DNA of 64,000 nt. Origin: Patiria pectinifera. Its lineage: Eukaryota; Echinodermata; Asteroidea; Valvatida; Asterinidae. The notes under the pieces are model-generated. The model was given only the letters and a program-made list of their open reading frames with translations, had not been told where the DNA came from and ran no database searches. Position numbers and translations under genes: made by a program. The DNA lies in assembly GCA_029964075.1 (NCBI GenBank), contig CM057142.1:38938392-39002391 (forward strand), given 5' to 3'. Of this stretch, positions 58,901 to 64,000 are shown piece after piece. The number at the start of each line of letters is the position of its first letter. Within the stretch, counting starts at the first letter, position 1.

Positions 58901-61352
58901 TCATCCACTGTCTTCTTGAGATCAATCAGCTTGCCGCCCCTCACCGCCTGGTCAGACGTGATGATTGTCTGGGCATCACCTGCGCAGAACATTCGCCAAA
59001 CAAGACAAAGGAAAGCCTATGATAATTGGTCACAGAATGCAAACAATTCTATTCAATTGATTCAGAATGGCTACTCAGTGGAGGTCTTTTCATGCATCTG
59101 GTCGTGCATCGGATTGAGCCTATTCAATAGCATACAGGGTAATCCTATACAATAGCACTGCTGGTTCACAAGTGACAGTCAGTCGGGGAGTCAGTCAGTC
59201 AGTCGGGGGGGGGGGGGAGTCAGTCAGTCAGTCAGTGAGATAGGTACAAAGAGGTACACAAGGCTGGCCCTCTGGAACTTGCAAAAATCAACAAAAGGGC
59301 TTCTTTATATCTTAGTTTTGATAATTGTTCCAGAGCTATTTGTAGCTTTTGTACCTGTTTGTGTCAACATTTTAGATAGACTAAAAATTATGTTTTTTGC
59401 TAAGGATGTGACGTTTACAAGAATTCTAAATCCGTTTACACATTTTCCAAAACAAAGGAAATCCGAATTATAAAGAGAGGGACGTACGTTCACACGGTCT
59501 TCCTTTGAGTTTAAACGTACATGTACCGGTACATCGCACAAATAATTAATGATGTTTTCAAACTTGTTTAATTTAAAAACCTTAGAAGCACCGCATGTAA
59601 TTACATGAGGGGTACACATAGTTAAGTTTTTACTTTTTTCAATAACGGCCCGCTATTTATTATGTCAATCATTGTTGATTTATCATGTCAATCACGCTGG
59701 TACGTCTGCAGACATAATGATTAGGCATTAGCTTTTGTGAAATGGATTTACGTTTAAACGTTGCTTAAAATACTTGCAAAATGTTTACAAAATGAAACGC
59801 AAAGTCACATCCTTATTACTTCAGAAATATCCATATTTCCAGGAAGAACTCTTACCGTCTCTAATCCTGCTTGCTAAGGAATCAGCACTGAACCCAGCAA
59901 ACACAACACTGCAACACAAGAAGAAAGTCACTGATTCTAATTACATACTTCTCAATATTTTTTTTCATATTTCACAAAAAAAATACTGCCACTAAGTTTT
60001 CATGAGAACAGCAGATGTGCACATCATCAGCACATGTAACCGTGAAAACCGACACAATGGGGATGACAGTGTTTATAATTTACCTGTGAATAGCACCGAT
60101 CCGTGCACACGCCATCATAGAGGCCACAGCTAGTGGAGAGACGGGCATGTAGATGGCCACCCGGTCCCCCTTCTTCACCCCGTGGCTCCTCAAGGTATTG
60201 GCAATCTGATTGGTCATCTCATACAGCTGTCTGCATTTGAATAAATGAGACAAGTTCTCCCATTGGTCAGGGTGTGATGTGCTTGTTTTAATATTCAAGG
60301 GGTTAAGTAAAGATTCTTTTATTTCTCAGTAGGGGACTGAGGATTAGAGGTGTTATGGGCATTTTGTTACAACAAATAACCAGCGAGCGCAATCAAGTGA
60401 CTACTTCATTAATATTTGCATTCCTGATCAACATAAGTGCATACCATAATGCTGAGTTGTTGTCTTTGCTTAATATACAGAGCAACAAATCTACACACAT
60501 GTACATACTGTTCAAACATAATTAAAACAAATCCTACCTGATTTTGGAATTTATTACGGATTTGGTGGTTTTTTTTCAAAATGATGCAGACTTAAAGGCA
60601 CTAGGTCCTGAAATCCCCCAAAATGTCGAGTTTTGGATTGTTTACGTATCCTATTTCAAACATCTGGTTAAAAAAACCCAACCTAATCTCTTACCGTTCC
60701 CGAGAAAAGAAAAGAAACCAGGTTGTTTACATCAGACATGTCGCGGTACAAATACTTTTTTCTTGTCGTTCAATGTACGATATATACGTTGTGTGTGTTT
60801 ATTATAACGTACGTATTCAACACCGTGCTCGCCAACAGCGGTGACCAATCACCAATGCACAAAATGTGGTTTCTTACACATCCGCAAGCGAACACTTCAC
60901 GGATGAAATCACAACTAGCATCCAAACAGCTCAACTTTTTGGGGTCGCAAAAGTGGACCCCGAAAGTCGTTCTCGCGCTCATAATACAGGAATAACACAA
61001 AAACTACCTACTTTTTAAAGGACAGTTGTGTGGATGTTTACTTTTAAATGTTCTTTCCGATCAACATCATGGCTATATCAAATTAAGAAGGGCATTCTCA
61101 ACTGTCACTTGATTGATTTTGACTGCTGTGATGGCGTAGCTGAATTTGCCAGCCATAGAGGGAGGGTTAAAATATATGCTACAAGTAACAGAAATCTAAA
61201 TTACAAAAAAATACATTTGAGAAAAAAAACAACAATATTGATGTAATAATTTTACTTGTATGTAATCCTTTCTTCCTGTCCTGGTTCATCTTTCTCCCAT
61301 ATGAGTGCAACTCGGTCTGGATTGGCCTCCTTATGACGATCAATACAGTTCA
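39872..61352 (-). CDS. ACSS1: Acetyl-CoA synthetase, ACSS1 (mitochondrial) type, 5' end not found
   Basis: Fourteen exons are joined in phase: 61256-61352, 60084-60230, 59856-59908, 58804-58979, 58314-58466, 53086-53233, 50094-50231, 48946-49038, 47126-47235, 43841-43967, 42376-42503, 41412-41475, 40159-40280 and 39872-40036. They sum to 1721 nt, or 572 residues after a partial codon, plus TGA. The enzyme makes acetyl-CoA from acetate, ATP and CoA through an acetyl-adenylate. Visible motifs are the P-loop [29 protein letters not shown], the hinge-region [13 protein letters not shown] and the C-terminal [11 protein letters not shown], whose lysine is the sirtuin-regulated catalytic residue. 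Sequence such as [11 protein letters not shown] and [11 protein letters not shown] resembles ACSS1 more than cytosolic ACSS2. About 115 N-terminal residues, including any transit peptide, are missing, so mitochondrial location is inferred. Confidence 0.93.
40159..40280 (-). CDS. ACSS1: ACSS exon M
   Basis: Acceptor TTCTGCAG, donor ATCCAG|GTCAGT, phase 1 in and 0 out, 122 bp. It encodes [20 protein letters not shown], then [20 protein letters not shown] and Q, part of the C-terminal lid domain. Confidence 0.94.
41412..41475 (-). CDS. ACSS1: ACSS exon L (64 bp)
   Basis: Acceptor GTATTGCAG, donor GGAAG|GTAAAG, phase 0 in and 1 out. It encodes [20 protein letters not shown] plus E, the conserved HPAVAEaAVvG.PhdiKGE block. 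An 87-bp gap separates it from a strong hairpin at 41562-41629. Confidence 0.95.
41562..41629. repeat. 68-nt hairpin in ACSS intron
   Basis: Perfect 20-bp arms AAAGTCATGGCACACTCCCT (41562-41581) and its complement (41610-41629). An inner GGGATA/TATCCC pair extends the stem around a ~12-base loop. It is followed by GTACGTACGG repeats. It could be a very short MITE or a small-RNA precursor. Confidence 0.7.
42376..42503 (-). CDS. ACSS1: ACSS exon K (hinge and A8 motif)
   Basis: Acceptor GCTTACAG, donor GCTATG|GTAAGT, phase 1 in and 0 out, 128 bp. It encodes [20 protein letters not shown], then [20 protein letters not shown] and DAM. The aspartate of GRMDD is the usual hinge for domain rotation between the half reactions. 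Confidence 0.96.
43053..43457. mobile_element. Fold-back element with GGAGGATT arrays, copy 3
   Basis: It starts CCCTAACCGCCC and ends GGCCTAGGGAGTTAGG. It contains TTTGGAGGATTGAGG and TTTGCAGGATTGAGGC units and the same central unique segment as 29699-30199. It lies in the ACSS intron between exons K and J. Confidence 0.6.
43841..43967 (-). CDS. ACSS1: ACSS exon J
   Basis: Acceptor ATTTGCAG, donor ACAAAG|GTATGC, phase 0 in and 1 out, 127 bp. It encodes [20 protein letters not shown], then [20 protein letters not shown] and YK. PWPG and RTIYG are ACS family signatures. Confidence 0.95.
45966..46475. mobile_element. 510-bp hAT-like non-autonomous element
   Basis: Terminal inverted repeats of 35 bp with a single mismatch start CATAGAGCTATATTAAATTA. 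A perfect 8-bp target duplication ATTCAGCC lies on both sides (45958-45965 and 46476-46483). The 8-bp duplication indicates the hAT superfamily. The inside has no transposase. It is inserted in the ACSS intron between exons J and I. Confidence 0.88.
46707..46962. repeat. Direct tandem duplication, ~134-bp unit
   Basis: ATTGTTTTAACTCTGGCAAG starts both copies (46707 and 46841), and CATTGCCTGTTTTTTTAAGT ends both. The copies differ by a few substitutions and small indels. Confidence 0.8.
47126..47235 (-). CDS. ACSS1: ACSS exon I
   Basis: Acceptor GCCCACAG, donor GATATG|GTGAGA, phase 1 in and 0 out, 110 bp. It encodes [20 protein letters not shown], then [17 protein letters not shown]. It matches ACSS1 in length up to the next exon. 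Confidence 0.93.
47299..47441. mobile_element. 143-bp MITE, CAGGCATGCAACT family
   Basis: Ends CACGCATGCAACT and AGTTGCATGCCTG. Flanking 6-bp direct repeats AATAGA lie on both sides (47293-47298 and 47442-47447). The inside matches the family (GACTTTGTACCG, ATGGCATAA, CAGCTGCACCGAGG). It begins 63 bp upstream of the exon I acceptor. Confidence 0.82.
47700..48010. repeat. Minisatellite of ~18-bp GGGCACTCGTGAAAAAA units with an inserted element
   Basis: About ten degenerate units reading GGCACTTGTGAAAAA or GGGCGCTCGTGAAAAAA, with inverted AAGTGCCTTTTTT at the left. The array is interrupted at 47822-47902 by an 81-bp element with ends CAGGGGTGTGA and TTCACACCCCTG. Confidence 0.7.
47822..47902. 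mobile_element. Short MITE, CAGGGGTGTGA ends
   Basis: Inverted ends CAGGGGTGTGA and TTCACACCCCTG. The inside AAGCTGAAATCAGCTTTAAA is nearly palindromic. A longer relative with the same inside and right end is at 62033-62218. Confidence 0.6.
48412..48922. mobile_element. TTAA-flanked element in ACSS intron
   Basis: TTAA lies at 48412-48415 and 48919-48922. Inverted ends read AGCTATAGTCCATCATTT and AGATATAGTCCATCATTT. About 500 bp, with a GC-rich centre (GAAGCGCGCAG, CACACGCGTGTGCG). A TTAA target is used by piggyBac and Kolobok elements, and the family is not resolved. It ends 23 bp from the donor of exon H. Confidence 0.72.
48946..49038 (-). CDS. ACSS1: ACSS exon H
   Basis: Acceptor TGTATTCAG, donor AACAG|GTAACT, phase 1 in and out, 93 bp. 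It encodes [18 protein letters not shown], then [11 protein letters not shown]. These are adenylate-binding residues (GEP and DTWWQTETGG). A TTAA-flanked element begins 23 bp after the donor. Confidence 0.95.
50094..50231 (-). CDS. ACSS1: ACSS exon G
   Basis: Acceptor TTTTTGGCAG, donor GCTGTG|GTATGT, phase 1 in and out, 138 bp. It encodes [20 protein letters not shown], then [20 protein letters not shown] and [15 protein letters not shown] is a core ACS motif. A TTAA-flanked element ends 23 bp upstream of this acceptor. Confidence 0.95.
50255..50785. mobile_element. TTAA-flanked element next to ACSS exon G
   Basis: TTAA lies at 50255-50258 and 50782-50785. Inverted ends read AGGGAATATACA and AGGGAATGTACA. 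It contains a ~30-bp near-perfect palindrome centred on GGTCGGCCGACC (about 50417-50448). It begins 23 bp upstream of the exon G acceptor, so the branch site probably lies inside it. Confidence 0.75.
51000..51050. repeat. Poly(A)/poly(T) low-complexity tract
   Basis: A run of about 20 A, then TTTAAATTTAA, then a run of about 16 T, followed by an AT-rich stretch with (AATAAC)n-like tail. Confidence 0.75.
52371..52415. repeat. Perfect 18-bp inverted repeat
   Basis: TGGTATCGCCCTACAACT and its complement are separated by nine bases (GAAGGGCGT). It lies in the sequence that interrupts the exon-F-derived array. Confidence 0.75.
52575..52742. repeat. Direct duplication, ~85-bp unit
   Basis: Two copies of a block containing GCCC-CCTTTTTT-CACTGTT-GCGTCA, CACGCGCGCTTT and CATGACGTAAACAATTGAAA, starting at about 52578 and 52659. 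Confidence 0.75.
52930..52984. repeat. (GACA)n microsatellite
   Basis: About 13 perfect tetramer units. The preceding ~150 bp (AACCGCTGGTCCAAACCAC to TCTGGAGATAATCGGC) looks like the body of a retroposon whose tail has expanded, but its family is not recognised. Confidence 0.9.
53086..53233 (-). CDS. ACSS1: ACSS exon F
   Basis: Acceptor CATTTCAG, donor GATCCAG|GTACTA, phase 0 in and 1 out, 148 bp. It encodes [20 protein letters not shown], then [20 protein letters not shown] and ESTPTYPDP. Its last ~30 coding bases and its donor are duplicated several times downstream in the intron (51850-53080). Confidence 0.95.
53346..53549. repeat. 10-bp minisatellite (CATCACAAGT)n
   Basis: About 20 units of CATCACAAGT with interspersed CATCACAAGA variants, 110 bp upstream of the exon F acceptor. 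Confidence 0.92.
53550..55290. other. ACSS intron stretch, nothing recognised
   Basis: No exon, RNA gene or clear repeat found between the 10-bp minisatellite and the 94-bp tandem repeat. The short open frames here are not protein-like. Confidence 0.5.
55296..55577. repeat. Three tandem copies of a ~94-bp unit
   Basis: Copies start at 55296, 55390 and 55485, each opening CACTGATT-TCTGTTTCACTTGAT and closing GTGCATAAAAGTGCATT. They are about 95% alike. Confidence 0.92.
55730..55871. mobile_element. 142-bp MITE, CAGGCATGCAACT family
   Basis: Ends CAGGCATGCAACTGGG and AAAAGTTGCATGCCTG. Flanking 6-bp direct repeats TTCCCC lie on both sides (55724-55729 and 55872-55877). It is the best preserved of the four copies in the window. 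Confidence 0.85.
56165..56215. repeat. (CAGT)n-type simple repeat
   Basis: GGGGAGTCAGTCAGTCAGT units. The same motif occurs at 59176-59240, with similar flanking sequence, so both are probably tails of one dispersed repeat. Confidence 0.75.
56339..56465. repeat. Dispersed repeat with two hairpins, copy 2
   Basis: It matches 16024-16166 (AATGAAAGGTTTG, AATAATTTCTCAA, AGAGGTATAAAC, CGTTCCGGTCAGTATGCT). The hairpin GGTTCTGAAAAGAACC at 56394-56409 is identical to that in copy 1. Confidence 0.65.
57160..57653. mobile_element. TTAA-flanked ~490-bp hairpin element
   Basis: TTAA lies at 57160-57163 and 57650-57653. The left arm (57164 to ~57399) and the right arm (~57417-57649) are complementary over about 235 bp with few mismatches and one ~9-bp indel. 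The loop is about 17 bp. Ends AGAGGTTGTGG. No open frame of interest. It lies in the ACSS intron between exons E and F. Confidence 0.82.
58314..58466 (-). CDS. ACSS1: ACSS exon E (ATP-binding P-loop)
   Basis: Acceptor CTTGTAG, donor CATCAG|GTAGGT, phase 0 both sides, 153 bp. It encodes [18 protein letters not shown], then [17 protein letters not shown]. The TSGSTGxPKG loop that binds ATP phosphates is intact. Confidence 0.95.
58535..58760. repeat. Dispersed repeat, copy B (related to 4185-4439)
   Basis: Shared blocks are AATTATTGTCTAGCAGC, TAATTTG, CATCTCATTCAAAAGTGA and GATGAAATTCGAAAA, ending AGGGAATGCATCTTTAA. The TTAA at 58757-58760 is 43 bp from the exon D donor. Confidence 0.6.
58804..58979 (-). 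CDS. ACSS1: ACSS exon D
   Basis: Acceptor TGCGCAG, donor GAGGAG|GTTGGT, phase 1 in and 0 out, 176 bp. It encodes [20 protein letters not shown], then [28 protein letters not shown] and EE. RGGK is a conserved ACS motif. A TTAA-ended repeat lies 43 bp past the donor. Confidence 0.93.
59176..59240. repeat. (CAGT)n with G run
   Basis: GTCAGTCGGGGAGTCAGTC units and a 13-base G run. The following GTACACAAGGCTGG region resembles 57800-57850. Confidence 0.7.
59856..59908 (-). CDS. ACSS1: ACSS exon C (53-bp microexon)
   Basis: Acceptor GTGTTGCAG, donor GACG|GTAAGA, phase 2 in and 1 out. It encodes [17 protein letters not shown], the conserved VFAGFS block that must join IGAIHS to [10 protein letters not shown]. 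It is too short for ordinary open-reading-frame lists and was found by looking for the missing block. Confidence 0.92.
60084..60230 (-). CDS. ACSS1: ACSS exon B
   Basis: Acceptor AAATGCAG, donor CACAG|GTAAAT, phase 2 in and out, 147 bp. It encodes [36 protein letters not shown] and ACARIGAIH, a highly conserved block of acetyl-CoA synthetases. Confidence 0.95.
61060..61160. repeat. Dispersed repeat, copy 2 (related to 36460-36570)
   Basis: It shares CATGGCTATATCA, TTGATTTTGACTGCTGTGA and GGCGTAGCTGAATTTGCCAG with 36460-36570. Confidence 0.55.
61256..61352 (-). CDS. ACSS1: ACSS exon A (first found)
   Basis: Acceptor CATGACAG, donor TACAA|GTAAAA, phase 1 in and 2 out, 97 bp. It encodes [20 protein letters not shown] and [11 protein letters not shown], the N-terminal adenylate-forming block after the ACS N-domain. 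An exon or exons coding for the preceding ~115 residues must exist upstream. Confidence 0.9.
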
Positions 61353-61827
61353 CTGTCATGAAAGGTAAACAAACATACAAACAAATGTATGTAAATGACA
61401 AAGAACAAAATGTCAAGTCAAAGGGGTGGGAGGAGCCACAGCTTAGGTTTGTGATGCTGCGAAATGATGTTATCGCTTACATTCGAATACTCACAGCCCA
61501 ACACAGGTTGACACTTAGGCCCGCCGCACACTACTATATTTTAGAGGACAAGCTGGTTGATAAATTGTGGCCAGATTATCCTTGTTTGTCAGTCGCTTCA
61601 TTTCAAAAATAGGGACAAACGCCAGCAGGCTTTAGAAGAAATTGCAAAACAACTGGACCAGATTTATTCCACTGTTATCGAGAACATACCGATCATTGGT
61701 ACAAATGTACTGTGTATACGGTTGGCCAACCGTTGTTTCAAGGATAATCTTGCCACAACTCAACCAGCTTGTCCTCTAAAATATAGTCGCTGACAATGTC
61801 GCTGACACTTTTGTTGGGGTCTGCCAT

Positions 61828-61930
61828 CTTAATAATAATAATAATAATAATGGAGTCTTATATAGCGCACGTATCTACCAACAATTGGGTACTCAAGGCG
61901 CTGGAAATTATGTCAATTATTAAAGAAAGG
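61828..61930 (-). mobile_element. SINE 3' fragment with (TAA)n
   Basis: (TAA)n is followed by GGAGTCTTATATAGCGCACG, TATCTACCAACAATTGGGTA and CTCAAGGCGCTGGAAATTAT. It is the tail part of the same family as 6360-6725 and 7475-7680. Confidence 0.65.
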
Positions 61931-62032
61931 TAAATCACGCGTACAGAGTATGTGCTTTCATTGGCTAGTTAACTTTATTTTGCTTGACACGTAGCTCAGA
62001 ATTACCGCACAGGGTGAGTTTTTGGCTTCGCA

Positions 62033-62218
62033 CATGGGTGTGAGAGACCACTTGTAAAAAAAGCTGAAAATAGCTGAAAAAAGGTGTAAAGAAGCTGAAC
62101 TTTGGAAATCTCCTATACTTTTGTACATAGTAAGTGAGGGAAAAACCTGAAAAACAGCTGAAATCTAAAACAACAAAAAAGCTGAAATCAGCTTTAAAGC
62201 TGAGATTTCACACCCCTG
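62033..62218. mobile_element. MITE relative with TTCACACCCCTG end
   Basis: The right part AAGCTGAAATCAGCTTTAAA and GAGATTTCACACCCCTG matches 47822-47902. The left end CATGGGTGTGAGAG is a decayed inverted counterpart. It is about 186 bp long, longer than the 81-bp relative. Confidence 0.55.
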
Positions 62219-64000
62219 TTCACAAGACAAAAAAACAACAGGACAGATATTTGCCTCACGGCTTCATGAGGCAGAAAACGCAGCAAAACTTAACCGCACG
62301 CAGTGAGCTTTGTAATGAGCAAACGGCCACGAATGACTTTTTGCTCAGCATACAGCTCTCGTGTGCGGCCGGCTTCATTCACAGTAGTTTGTACACAGGT
62401 TGTCAGTAGATGTTGGATTTTCTACCTGGGTCAAGTCTCTCAACCCTGGTCCCAACCAGGGCTGAATTTTACCAGTGTAGAGTGCCCGACCTACGTAGAA
62501 GCAATGTTGGGTTCTTAACTTCTTGTTTATGTATCCTACACATTATTATTGTACTAAATATCAAGTTGTAATTTACACTCAAACCCTGATGACATTTCAC
62601 CCTGATGACATTTCCCGCACACCGATTTTATTCAAAGGGTTCTTCTACAGTTAAAAAGCTTACAGGGTTAACTTGCAGCTATGGTCCTATAGCTTGTTGT
62701 TGCTGGGGGAACACAATATTTACCCCAAAATATTAGAAGAATAATTTTCAAATTTTCATAATTTTAAGCAGTGATTCAATACATTGACAACAATTAAGCG
62801 TGCTTTGTCAATGCACATGTGTAATGTTGTGCAAAAAACAGTGAGTTCAAAGTGACAGCAGCTTTTCCAATTGTTAGGGGCCTACATCATATACAAATGT
62901 AGGAAACGAGATTTTCATTCTTGCCCACAACATAATGCCGACAACCAAAGTTATATATAGTCCATTTTGTAACCTATTTTACTCCCTTTAAAAGAAAAAC
63001 TTTGTAGGGCGTAAACAGGTAGCTAAGTTCAGGGTCTCTCAGGATAAAAAGCGGATGTTTTGATTGTTCGCTGTAGCATATCACCCTTCAGTGGCTGCGA
63101 GGCATTGCGTTCTAGCCCCTTGCAGGTGCACAATGGAGCACAAACCAGGGAACTCCCTGTATTAACGTCATAGAACAGATGACGTCCGTTCACGACTGAG
63201 TTGGGACAGGTGTCAATTCAAACAGGTAGTTTGATTGGGTTTCAAAGGGCAACAAGTCCAGCTCGGTGCTCGCACTAAGGATTGTGAAAGCCAAAACTAG
63301 TCAGCACTTTTTGAATTCAGCGAGCTTGAATTCACACGATAACTGGTACAGCTCAACATTGCTCGATTTGGCAGATGAAGAAATACTGTACATTACTAGT
63401 TCAGAAAGAGTGACAATGCTAGAGAGCTCCATTCTCCTGGTAGCAAAGGCAAGGGTAAGTACATCGTACACATTGTAACTCATTATGTATGCATTTATTC
63501 AACTATTCATTAATTCATTTTATTCAAATTCTTTCTGGTAATTAATACAAGGATTCAGAAGTGCAAATGCACTGTAGCTTGGAAGCCTGAAGAAACCTAG
63601 CGGGAGATAGGGCGAGGAAATGTTAAATTTTAGAGATGGGAGGAAAACTCTAGAATGATATTCCAGGTGAAGCCATGAAATCAAGTAGGGATTGAAAACA
63701 CAATCTAGTAAAAAGACACAGGACACCATTTGCAAACAATGCAAAAAATGAAATTCTCAAAATATCATGAAACATCCTATTTGATTGTAAGTAAATAGTA
63801 AGATCATGCATCCTGTGAAATCATTACGCCTAGTATGCTGTCATTTCGACGACGAATGACCATCATTTCCCCGCGATGGTTAGGACAAAACCATCACGCT
63901 TTCAACGGAAACCTATGCTTATATAATGTATCAAAAAAAATGAATGCATTTTCACAGTTTCCTCAAACAGTATGAAGGTTTGAAAGGTAAGTTTGTTTTT

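Larger units (their letters stand above)
61353..64000. other. Upstream part of the ACSS gene, no exon found
   Basis: I searched the minus strand for the N-terminal ACS block (WFxGGxLNVS) and for a transit-peptide exon and saw neither. Present are the SINE tail at 61828-61930, a relative of the CAGGGGTGTGA MITE at 62033-62218, CAACCC-type repeat fragments at 62430-62520, and at about 63780-63920 a diverged relative of the element at 50255-50785. Confidence 0.5.

Noticed and set aside
60591-61018. Possible further TTAA element with TTAAAGGCAC and TTTAAAAAG ends
   Set aside because: The ends agree only loosely, so I do not list it as an element.
63266-63478. Plus-strand 70-codon frame that might be a neighbouring gene's exon
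   Set aside because: It has a GTAAGT-like site inside (near 63456) but no recognisable product. Too weak to annotate.

Overview
This is animal nuclear DNA. Two multi-exon protein-coding genes lie on the minus strand with consensus-type introns, surrounded by AT-rich sequence dense in SINEs, MITEs, fold-back elements and microsatellites. Protein similarity recalled from memory (papilin, ACSS1) and the style of the repeats (tRNA-derived SINE with TAA-rich tails, many GTAC/ACATGTAC motifs) point to a marine invertebrate deuterostome, most likely an echinoderm. That assignment is inference and no species is claimed.

Positions 963-34.2 kb hold a papilin-like secreted extracellular-matrix gene. 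A signal-peptide exon (31674-31742) splices straight onto a TSP1 domain, then an ADAMTS-type cysteine-rich region, a spacer and further TSP1 domains. Eleven coding exons keep phase throughout and give exactly 504 codons. The gene runs off the left edge after four complete TSP1 domains and the start of a fifth. A putative first exon and promoter lie at about 34.22-34.40 kb.

Positions 34.4-39.3 kb are the intergenic space. It holds a LINE reverse-transcriptase relic, a short MITE, and a 640-bp TA-flanked element with arms of about 210 bp.

Positions 39,872-61,352 hold an acetyl-CoA synthetase of the ACSS1 (mitochondrial) type. Fourteen exons give 572 residues after a partial codon, ending in TGA. 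The N-terminal ~115 residues, including any transit peptide, are not found and probably lie beyond the right edge.

The two genes are in tandem, with the ACSS gene upstream. I see no functional link between them. Nothing here looks like an operon, a CRISPR array or a new enzymatic system. The unusual content is in the introns: an array of partial copies of an ACSS exon end with its splice donor (51.85-53.1 kb); TTAA-flanked elements sitting 18-43 bp from four splice sites; a near-perfect ~490-bp hairpin; three fold-back elements built from GGAGGATT arrays; a four-copy MITE family with apparent 6-bp target duplications; and two copies of a repeat carrying a histone-type stem-loop.
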